From the NCBI GenBank assembly GCA_035345935.1, contig DAORDK010000103.1:1-11275 (forward strand): a DNA stretch of 11,275 nt. Reading direction: 5' to 3'. This DNA comes from SSSZ01 sp035345935. GTDB taxonomy: Bacteria > Pseudomonadota > Gammaproteobacteria > Burkholderiales > Rhodocyclaceae. Position numbers and translations under genes: made by a program. The notes under the pieces were generated by a model, which saw only the letters and a list, made by a program, of their open reading frames with translations, did not search any database and was not told the origin of the DNA. Position 1 is the stretch's first letter. Each line of letters begins with the position of its first letter. Positions 1 through 6,787 of this stretch are shown piece after piece.

Positions 1-55
1 ACTTGGCCTTGTAGGCGATCTTGGCGCCTGCGGCGCCGGGTGCAGCGTAGAGCAT
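1..55 (-). CDS. NAD-dependent aldehyde dehydrogenase, N-terminal fragment (window edge)
   Basis: Only 18 codons are inside the window. The peptide reads MLYAAPGAAGAKIAYKAK, which resembles the conserved amino end of the ExaC/AcoD/AldB group of aldehyde dehydrogenases (typically M-x-YA-x-PG-x-x-GA-x-x-x-FK before the NFIGG motif). These enzymes oxidise acetaldehyde and other aldehydes to acids with NAD+ in the cytoplasm. The ATG at 55-53 has an ideal Shine-Dalgarno AAGGAG at 66-61, five bases upstream. A sigma-54 promoter lies at 125-109, which fits the family, since acoD-type genes are known to be RpoN-dependent. The gene is divergent from the ModE-like regulator at 197. The catalytic part is outside the window, so the assignment rests on the N-terminal pattern, the start signals and the promoter type. 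Confidence 0.62.
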   Translation of the reverse strand, partial: MLYAAPGAAGAKIAYKAK

Positions 56-108
56 GGTGTCTCCTTGTAAACGGGTTCAGGTTTGCCGTGAAACAGCTGT
101 AAGACCGG

Positions 109-125
109 GGCAACGACCATGCCAG
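109..125 (-). promoter_or_regulatory. Sigma-54 (-24/-12) promoter for the aldehyde dehydrogenase
   Basis: On the minus strand this reads CTGGCATGGTCGTTGCC. The invariant GG and GC are exactly 10 bases apart and the flanks fit the TGGCAYR-N4-TTGC consensus. Transcription would begin near 98, leaving an untranslated leader of about 43 bases before the ATG at 55. The AT-rich stretch at about 128-160 could hold an IHF or activator site, but I see no clear palindrome there. The activator cannot be named; AcoR/FhlA-type enhancer-binding proteins are usual for this gene family. Confidence 0.68.
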
Positions 126-196
126 GGTTTTAGGACGCAAAATTGGAGCACTTTTTTTGAGCGGGGGCGCCAAGGCAATTCGGGTATCCTTGCCCG

Positions 197-1300
197 ATGG
201 GCGTACATCTCAATTACCGCTTCGATACAGGGTCCTCGGCCTTTCCGGGGGAGGACGGCCTGCAGCTCGAAAGTCCTCTGTTCCGTATTCTTTCCGCCGT
301 CCGGGACGGAGGGTCGATCAGTGGCGCTGCCAAGGTGCTGGGTCTCTCCTATCGCTACGTCTGGGGGTTCCTCAAGGAGCAGGAAATCGCCCTTGGCAAA
401 CCTCTGCTGGCCGGGCGGGCCGGGCAGTCGGCGCGCCTGTCTGAATTCGGCGAGCGGCTGGTCTGGGCCGAGCGCCGCATCCACGCCCGGCTGATGCCGC
501 GGGCGGAGGAACTCGCCGCCCAGCTCGACAATGAACTCCTGCTGGCGGTGCGGCCGGAGTTGCAACCCCTCATCGTCAGTACCAGCCACGATTTGCTCTT
601 TTCAGCCCTGCGGGACCGGGTGCGGCAGCGGGCCGATGTCTTGCTGGAATTCGAATACCTGGGCAGTGCCAAGGCCCTGGACCGGCTCAATAAAGGAGAA
701 TGCGCCCTGGCCGGGGTGCACATGCCCTTGGGCGATCTCCATCTCTGCCAGCGGGGGTCGGTGGTTCATTCCCGCATCGGCCGACGCCTCAAGCTCGGCG
801 ACCACAAACTCATCCGCTTTGCCACCCGCAGCCAGGGTTTCATGGTGCCGCGGGGCAATCCGCTGGGGATCAGGACGGTGGCCGACCTGCGGCGGTCCGG
901 CGTGCGCTTCGTCAATCGCCAGGCGGGATCGGGGACCCGGGTGCTGTTCGACGAACTGCTCGTCCAGCACGGAGTGCCGGGCATGGCCATCGAGGGCTAC
1001 GGCGACGCCGAGACCACTCACCTGGCGGTCGCCGCCTGCGTCGCGGCCGGGGTCGCCAATTGCGGATTCGGCCTCAAGGCGGCGGCGGGCCGTTTCGGGC
1101 TCGATTTCGTTTCGGCGGTGGACGAGCAGTTCTTTCTCGTCTGCCATAAGCCGGTCCTCGAAAGCGCGGCTATCCAGGCTGTTCTGGAGGTCCTGCGCTC
1201 AGCGGAATTCCGTGCCCTGGCCGACGCCGTTCCCGGCTATTCGGTCGCCAATGCCGGCCAAATCATTTCGCTCCGCCGCACGCTGCCCTGGTACAAGTGA
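197..1300 (+). CDS. ModE-like one-component regulator with fused molybdate/tungstate-binding (PBP-like) domain
   Basis: This is a cytoplasmic DNA-binding protein of 367 aa with no signal peptide. Residues 25-95 form a ModE/LysR-type winged helix: GGSISGAAKVLGLSYRYVW (38-56) is the helix-turn-helix and the wing continues to LSEFGERL. Residues 125-345 match the periplasmic-binding-protein-like domain of COG1910/PF12727. Typical segments are RSQGFMVPRGNP (211-222), RFVNRQAGSGTR (237-248) and THLAVAACVAAGVANCGFG (274-292). In this family the second domain replaces the TOBE/Mop domain of classical ModE and presumably senses the oxyanion. The convergent neighbour is tupA, only 44 bp away, so tungstate is the likeliest ligand, although molybdate cannot be excluded. 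The ATG at 197 gives the MxxHLNYRFD beginning common in ModE-like proteins. No Shine-Dalgarno is visible, so the start is slightly uncertain. It is divergent from the aldehyde dehydrogenase. Confidence 0.85.
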   Translation: MGVHLNYRFDTGSSAFPGEDGLQLESPLFRILSAVRDGGSISGAAKVLGLSYRYVWGFLKEQEIALGKPLLAGRAGQSARLSEFGERLVWAERRIHARLMPRAEELAAQLDNELLLAVRPELQPLIVSTSHDLLFSALRDRVRQRADVLLEFEYLGSAKALDRLNKGECALAGVHMPLGDLHLCQRGSVVHSRIGRRLKLGDHKLIRFATRSQGFMVPRGNPLGIRTVADLRRSGVRFVNRQAGSGTRVLFDELLVQHGVPGMAIEGYGDAETTHLAVAACVAAGVANCGFGLKAAAGRFGLDFVSAVDEQFFLVCHKPVLESAAIQAVLEVLRSAEFRALADAVPGYSVANAGQIISLRRTLPWYK

Positions 1301-1316
1301 GGGAGGGACACGGGCG

Positions 1317-1332
1317 CGGCGCCAGAGCGCCG
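1317..1332. terminator. Weak hairpin between convergent genes
   Basis: CGGCGC and GCGCCG pair across a 4-base loop in the 44-bp gap between the regulator and tupA stop codons. There is no T-tract on either side, so it is at best a weak bidirectional terminator and may be chance in GC-rich DNA. Confidence 0.25.
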
Positions 1333-1344
1333 ACTTGCCCCGTC

Positions 1345-2169
1345 TTACTTCCTGGCGTTGGGGAAGAAGAGTTGCTGCCCGTCGATCTTGTAATCGGCGA
1401 TCGCTTTCTGGCCCTCGGCGGAGACCACCCAATCGACGAACTGCTGCCCGAGATCGGCCTTGACGTGGGGGTGCTTGGCCGGATTGACGAGGATGACCCC
1501 GTACTGGTTGAAGAGGCGCTGGTCCCCCTCCACCAGGATGACCAGATCCTGGCGATTCTTGAATGAGAGCCAAGTACCCCGGTCGGCCAGCAGATAGGCG
1601 TTCATCGACGCCGCGGTATTGAGGGCTGGGCCCATGCCCGAGCCGGTTTCCTTGTACCAGGGCCCCTTGGCGGCGTCGAGATCGATACCCGTAGCCTTCC
1701 ACAGCCGCAGCTCGGCGGCGTGGGTGCCGCTCTTGTCGCCGCGGGAAACGAAGGCCGCCTTGGCCGCCTCGATTTTTTTGAACGCCTCGACGATGTCCCT
1801 GCCGCCGCCCACCTTGGCGGGGTCGGCCTTGGGGCCGATCAGCACGAAATCGTTGTACATGACTTCCTTGCGTTCGACGCCCCAGCCCTCGGCGACGAAT
1901 TTTTCCTCAGCCGCCTTGTCGTGGACGAAAACCACGTCGGCGTCGCCGCGGCGGGCCTGATCCAGGGCCTGGCCAGTCCCCAGAGCCACCACCCGGACCT
2001 TCACTCCGGCCTTCTGCTCGAAGGCAGGCAGCAGGTGCTTGAAGAGGCCCGATTGTTCGGTGGAGGTCGTCGACGAGACGACGATGAATTTTTCTTCGGC
2101 CACGGCCGGCAGCGAAGCCAGGGAAAAGGCGGCAAGGGCGGAACACAACAGTCGGCGCAGGGCGTTCAA
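1345..2169 (-). CDS. tupA: Tungstate ABC transporter, periplasmic substrate-binding protein TupA
   Basis: This 274-aa protein binds tungstate in the periplasm and hands it to the TupB permease/TupC ATPase. Residues 1-24 are a signal peptide (basic RR, hydrophobic core, cleavage after AVA). Next comes VVSSTTSTEQSGL (30-42): the TTS segment followed by a Ser/Gly is typical of TupA and separates it from ModA. Further TupA-like segments are GTGQALDQARRGDADVVFVHDK and YNDFVLIGPKADPA. The start is TTG at 2169, supported by GGAG at 2179-2176 six bases upstream; the next in-frame ATG lies deep inside the protein. The downstream neighbour is the ModE-like regulator (convergent) and the upstream region carries a dyad at 2268-2291. 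tupB and tupC are not adjacent on either side, although tupABC is usually one operon, so the partners must be elsewhere in the genome or shared with another importer. Confidence 0.9.
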   Translation of the reverse strand: MNALRRLLCSALAAFSLASLPAVAEEKFIVVSSTTSTEQSGLFKHLLPAFEQKAGVKVRVVALGTGQALDQARRGDADVVFVHDKAAEEKFVAEGWGVERKEVMYNDFVLIGPKADPAKVGGGRDIVEAFKKIEAAKAAFVSRGDKSGTHAAELRLWKATGIDLDAAKGPWYKETGSGMGPALNTAASMNAYLLADRGTWLSFKNRQDLVILVEGDQRLFNQYGVILVNPAKHPHVKADLGQQFVDWVVSAEGQKAIADYKIDGQQLFFPNARK

Positions 2170-2194
2170 GGCAATCTCCGGGAGGTTTGATGAA

Positions 2195-2214
2195 CTGCGC
2201 CTGCAGAGGCGCAG
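2195..2214 (-). other. Hairpin in the tupA leader
   Basis: CTGCGCC and GGCGCAG form a perfect 7-bp stem with a 6-base loop, ending about 26 bases before the tupA start codon on the minus strand. It would be in the 5' untranslated region if transcription starts upstream of it. No T-tract follows, so it is not an intrinsic terminator. It does not look like a Moco/Tuco riboswitch, which is much larger. Confidence 0.3.
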
Positions 2215-2267
2215 CGGCGAAAAGTATGGCGGAGTGGAGCGCGCGACAGGTAGAAGGGAAGTGAAGA

Positions 2268-2291
2268 CCTATGCAAGCAACTGCATAGGTA
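2268..2291. promoter_or_regulatory. Perfect dyad upstream of tupA, candidate ModE-type operator
   Basis: The 9-bp arms ACCTATGCA (2268-2276) and TGCATAGGT (2283-2291) are perfectly complementary and separated by the six bases AGCAAC. Classical ModE operators have the same geometry: two A/T-rich inverted half sites with a 6-7 bp spacer. The dyad is about 100 bp before the tupA start. The obvious candidate ligand is the ModE-like regulator encoded at 197-1300. I found no second copy upstream of that regulator or of the aldehyde dehydrogenase. No convincing -35/-10 pair was seen near it, so whether it represses or activates is unknown. Confidence 0.55.
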
Positions 2292-2477
2292 AGTGATGCG
2301 CCGATCGCCGGCGTTTCTCGGGAACTCGCTCGACGGCGGGCAATTTGCCACTGCTGGATCGGGTCTTCCGGCCGCTGCGCGAGGATGGGCGGCAGAAATA
2401 ATAACGAAAATCTGCACTCGCTCGATGGGCGCCGCTTGGTTTAGGGAGCCCTGGGCACTGAACCGCGCCCGCACTTG

Positions 2478-2523
2478 TTCGGTTTTCCGAACGGTTGGCG
2501 GGGTCGATTTCCGGAAAACCGAA
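2478..2523. promoter_or_regulatory. Two AauR/DctD-like enhancer sites upstream of aspA
   Basis: Site 1 (2478-2491) is TTCGG-TTTT-CCGAA and is a perfect palindrome, extendable by G and C outside. Site 2 (2510-2523) is TCCGG-AAAA-CCGAA, one mismatch from the same pattern. Their centres are 32 bp apart, three helical turns, as expected for two dimers of an enhancer-binding protein on one face. To my knowledge TTCGG-N4-CCGAA is the motif recognised by AauR, the sigma-54 response regulator of acidic amino acid uptake in Pseudomonas putida. The sites lie about 94 and 126 bp before the predicted start point of the sigma-54 promoter at 2584-2600. The right half of site 2 and the left half of site 1 also form a 13-bp inverted repeat (2477-2489/2512-2524). 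Confidence 0.72.
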
Positions 2524-2540
2524 CTTGGCAAAATTTCATA

Positions 2541-2567
2541 AATAAAAAAATCCATATTTTCATATGG
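2541..2567. promoter_or_regulatory. AT-rich spacer with possible IHF site
   Basis: A run of A residues (2541-2550) leads into AATCCATATTTTC (2549-2561), which differs at two positions from the IHF core WATCAANNNNTTR. It lies between the enhancer sites and the -24 element, where IHF bends DNA in sigma-54 promoters. The same stretch contains a perfect small palindrome, CCATAT-TTTC-ATATGG (2552-2567), which could instead be a site for another regulator. Confidence 0.4.
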
Positions 2568-2583
2568 TTACTGGAGTACAGGG

Positions 2584-2600
2584 CTGGCACGGGGTCTGCA
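2584..2600 (+). promoter_or_regulatory. Sigma-54 (-24/-12) promoter of the aspA-symporter operon
   Basis: CTGGCACGGGGTCTGCA matches TGGCACG-N4-TTGCA at all positions except the first T of the -12 box. GG and GC are exactly 10 bases apart. The start point would be near 2611, giving a leader of about 40 bases to the aspA ATG, with a good Shine-Dalgarno at 2638-2643. Together with the two palindromes upstream it forms a complete activator-dependent promoter. Confidence 0.8.
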
Positions 2601-2649
2601 ATAGGAATGCTCAGGCTGCCTAGCCAAACGACCCCCTAAGGAGACATCA

Positions 2650-4074
<1,425 letters not shown>

Positions 4075-4113
4075 GCCAGGCGCATCCTTACTTCCTACCC
4101 TAAGGAAACCATC

Positions 4114-5415
4114 ATGAAAATGAATCGCCTGACCCGCTGGATCGGCATTGCCATGGTTCTTGGCGTCGCCGTCGGCTATGCCTGCAACACGATGGCCGGT
4201 AGTCCGGAAGCGGCCAAGGAGATCGCCGGCTACTTCGGCATCCTGACCGATATCTTTCTGCGCATGATCAAAATGATCATCGCGCCGCTCGTCTTCGCGA
4301 CCCTGGTGGCAGGCCTTGCCGGCATGGGCGACTCGAAGACGGTGGGTCGCATCGGCGCCAAGGCTCTCGGCTGGTTCGTCATGGCCTCCCTGTTGTCGCT
4401 CTCGTTGGGACTGGTCTTCGCCAACCTGCTTCAGCCGGGGGTCGGACTGGGCGTTTCCCTGCCCGAGGTGGGCAGTGCCGTCGGCCTGAAGACCAGCGCG
4501 CTGAACCTCAAGGATTTCATCACCCACGTTTTCCCGAAAAACATTTTCGAGGCGATGGCGGCCAATGAAATTCTGCAAATCCTGGTATTCGCCGTCTTCT
4601 TCGGTCTGGCGCTGGGCCACCTGCACAACCAGACCGCGCGCAGCCTGGTGAACACCATGGAGGAAGTCGTGCACGTCATGCTCAAGGTCACCGACTACGT
4701 GATGCGCTTCGCCCCGATCGGCGTCTTCGGCGCCGTCGCCGGCATCATCACGACCCAAGGCCTGGGCATGCTGGTCGTCTTCGGCAAGCTGCTGGCGAGC
4801 TTCTACATCGCCCTCGTCGTTCTGTGGCTGGTGTTGATCGCGGTCGGCTACTTCGTGATGGGCAAGGACGTTTTCCGCCTGCTCAAACTGGTGCGCAGCC
4901 CGATGCTGCTCGGCTTCTCTACCGCCAGCAGCGAATCGGCCTATCCCAAGCTGATGGAACAGCTCGAGAAATTCGGCGTGCGCGACCGCATCACCGGCTT
5001 CGTGCTCCCCCTCGGCTATTCGTTCAATCTCGACGGTTCCATGCTTTACTGCGCCTTCGCCGCGCTCTTCATCAGCCAGGCTTACGGTATCGATCTCAGC
5101 CTGACGACGCAGATCACCATGCTGCTTGTCCTGATGATCTCCAGCAAGGGTGTCGCCGGCGTGCCGCGCTCCTCTCTGGTGGTGGTGGCTGCCGTGATGC
5201 CGATGTTCGGATTGCCGGAAGCCGGCCTGCTCTTGATCCTCGGTATCGACCATTTCCTCGACATGGGACGCACGGCGACCAACGTCCTCGGCAATGCGAT
5301 CGCCACCGCCGCCGTCGCCAAGTGGGAAGGGGCCATCGACCCGGTCGATGCGACCCTGGCCGAAACCGACGAAGCACTGCCGGCGCCGGAGGAAATTGCC
5401 TTGCAGGCCACCTGA
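4114..5415 (+). CDS. Dicarboxylate/amino acid:cation symporter, GltP/GltT-type (aspartate/glutamate)
   Basis: This inner-membrane secondary transporter of 433 aa belongs to the DAACS (GltPh-fold) family. It has the Ser-rich hairpin STASSES (269-275), SFNLDGS (303-309, the NMDGT-equivalent Na+/substrate loop), SSKGVAGVPRSS (343-354, HP2) and DHFLDMGRTATN (379-390). In GltPh the last segment contains D394, R397, T398 and N401; here these are D383, R386, T387 and N390, so the residues that hold an acidic amino acid are present. The C4-dicarboxylate carrier DctA of E. coli differs in HP2 and in this helix, so I favour aspartate/glutamate over pure C4-dicarboxylate transport. An AAGGAA Shine-Dalgarno precedes the ATG by about seven bases. 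It is cotranscribed with aspA and followed by a terminator, an uptake-plus-deamination pair for aspartate. Confidence 0.85.
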   Translation: MKMNRLTRWIGIAMVLGVAVGYACNTMAGSPEAAKEIAGYFGILTDIFLRMIKMIIAPLVFATLVAGLAGMGDSKTVGRIGAKALGWFVMASLLSLSLGLVFANLLQPGVGLGVSLPEVGSAVGLKTSALNLKDFITHVFPKNIFEAMAANEILQILVFAVFFGLALGHLHNQTARSLVNTMEEVVHVMLKVTDYVMRFAPIGVFGAVAGIITTQGLGMLVVFGKLLASFYIALVVLWLVLIAVGYFVMGKDVFRLLKLVRSPMLLGFSTASSESAYPKLMEQLEKFGVRDRITGFVLPLGYSFNLDGSMLYCAFAALFISQAYGIDLSLTTQITMLLVLMISSKGVAGVPRSSLVVVAAVMPMFGLPEAGLLLILGIDHFLDMGRTATNVLGNAIATAAVAKWEGAIDPVDATLAETDEALPAPEEIALQAT

Positions 5416-5432
5416 CCGATGTCTCCTGAAGC

Positions 5433-5456
5433 TTCGGCTCCGAGCGCGGAGCCGAA
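5433..5456 (+). terminator. First hairpin after the symporter
   Basis: TTCGGCTCC and GGAGCCGAA form a perfect 9-bp stem with a 6-base loop 17 bases after the stop codon. It has no T-tract of its own and probably adds stability ahead of the real terminator at 5468. Confidence 0.5.
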
Positions 5457-5467
5457 TCACCTTCCTT

Positions 5468-5493
5468 GCCCGGCGCGTGCGCCGGGCCTTTTT
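5468..5493 (+). terminator. Rho-independent terminator of the aspA-symporter operon
   Basis: GCCCGGCGC and GCGCCGGGC form a 9-bp GC-rich stem (two-base gap, in practice a four-base loop) followed by CTTTTT. This is a strong intrinsic terminator. It separates the operon from the TSUP gene, which starts 33 bases later. Confidence 0.85.
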
Positions 5494-5526
5494 GGTCGAC
5501 CCTGACCCTCCAATGGCCCCCTCCCC

Positions 5527-6282
5527 ATGATCGACTGGACCATCCTTGCCCCCGCAGCCTTCTTTGCCGGCATGGTCGATGCCGTGGTCGGGGGTGGCGG
5601 CCTGATCCAGATCCCCGTCCTGCTCTCGCAGTTTTCGCAGACCGCGATCCCCACCTTGTTCGGCACCAACAAGGTGTCGAGCATCGCCGGCACCGGCGCC
5701 GCTCTGTGGCGCTATGCCCGCAGGGTGCGCATTCCATGGCCCGTCGTCCTGCCGGCCACCTTCGCCGCCCTGCTCGGCGCCTGGGGTGGGGCCGCGCTGG
5801 TCGCGTGGTTGCCGCGCGAAACGATGCGGCCGCTGGTGGTCGTCCTGATGATCGCCGTCGCCATCTACACCTTCGTGAAAAAGGATTTCGGCCAGCGGGC
5901 AACGCGGGCCCTAGAAGGTCGCGATCGCTGGCGAGGCGCTCTGTTCGGCGGCCTCATCGGTCTCTATGACGGCTTCTTCGGTCCGGGGACAGGCAGCTTC
6001 CTGATCTTTGGCTTCGTGCGGCTGTTCGGTATGGATTTCGTCCAGGGTTCGGCAAGCGCCAAGGTGATCAATTTCGCGACCAACCTCTCCGCCATCGCCT
6101 TCTTCGCCAGCCACGGGCCGATCCTCTGGCAGGTCGGTCTGGTCATGGCCGCCTGCAACCTCGCAGGGTCCTGGATGGGCACCCATCTGGCGCTCAAGCA
6201 CGGCGCCGGCTTCATCCGCAAGGCTTTTCTCGCAGTGGTTGTCGTCCTGATCGCCAAGCAAGTGACCGAACTATTGGGCTGA
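5527..6282 (+). CDS. TSUP (TauE/SafE) family membrane permease
   Basis: The 251-aa polytopic inner-membrane protein has about eight hydrophobic segments and two related halves, the normal size for this family. Each half begins with the family hallmark: AGMVDAVVGGGGLIQIP (14-30) in the first and GLIGLYDGFFGPGTGSFL (about 143-160) in the second. SLC/TSUP proteins of the YfcA type move sulfite, sulfonates or other small organic anions; the substrate here cannot be told from sequence. The ATG at 5527 has no clear Shine-Dalgarno upstream (CCCCCTCCCC), unlike aspA and the symporter, which suggests weak translation. The gene lies between the operon terminator and a sensor-kinase remnant. It may have its own promoter in the very short 33-bp gap or rely on read-through. 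Confidence 0.85.
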   Translation: MIDWTILAPAAFFAGMVDAVVGGGGLIQIPVLLSQFSQTAIPTLFGTNKVSSIAGTGAALWRYARRVRIPWPVVLPATFAALLGAWGGAALVAWLPRETMRPLVVVLMIAVAIYTFVKKDFGQRATRALEGRDRWRGALFGGLIGLYDGFFGPGTGSFLIFGFVRLFGMDFVQGSASAKVINFATNLSAIAFFASHGPILWQVGLVMAACNLAGSWMGTHLALKHGAGFIRKAFLAVVVVLIAKQVTELLG

Positions 6283-6292
6283 GCGCGGTAAC

Positions 6293-6730
6293 ATGGGCCC
6301 ATCCCTCGGACAGCCTTCCATGGTCCGAATCCGCTCCTATCCGCTGTCGCTGCTCTGCCTCCTGCGGGTCACCCTGACCGGCTTCTCGGCGTACCGGATC
6401 GCGCAGCGCCTGGGCATAGCCGAATTGCAGGCGACCGGCCTGCATCGCCTCGATCTCTACGCCAGCAGTCTGGAACGCGAGATCCGTAAATAAGCTTTCC
6501 TGCCTCGAATGCTGAGCCTGGCACCGGACGTCATCGAGCTGCTCGCCGCCAAGCCCGGCGACGGTGCCCGAGTCAATGTCTATCTGGAAAGGCTCAACGA
6601 ACTCGCTGGAAGGCTGTCGATCTTCGTCATGGACACCCGCGGGAGGGTGCTCGCATCGAGCAATTGGCGGCCGACAGACTTTCACAAGCCCTTGAGGCCC
6701 GATCCGGGAAGATGCACGCAGGGCATTGCA
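6293..6730 (+). pseudogene. Remnant of a DctB/AauS-type sensor histidine kinase
   Basis: The reading frame from 6293 (or the ATG at 6320) encodes a basic start, one hydrophobic segment and then RIAQRLGIAELQATGLHRLDLYASSLEREIRK. That resembles the first periplasmic helix of DctB-family sensors, usually continued by a Tyr and LP. Here the Tyr codon position is TAA (6491-6493), one base from TAC/TAT, and the same frame resumes with AFLPRMLSLAPDVIELL, VNVYLERLNELAGRLSIFVMD and GRVLASSNW. After about 6665 the homology moves to the +1 frame (LSQALEARSGKMHA, like the YFxQALxGRxGxMYA of DctB), indicating a deletion/frameshift. Nothing remains of the rest of the sensor domain, the second membrane helix, the HisKA/HATPase domains or the partner regulator. 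The end is approximate and abuts the SPFH gene. Confidence 0.72.
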
Positions 6731-6787
6731 TTTACCGAACGCAAAGCCCCGCGGATTCTGCAATCGGAACCCGTCGAAGGCAATCGG

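Noticed and set aside
2170..2291. Molybdenum/tungsten cofactor riboswitch before tupA
   Set aside because: Only a short 7-bp hairpin and the dyad are present; the multi-stem conserved core of that riboswitch is not visible.
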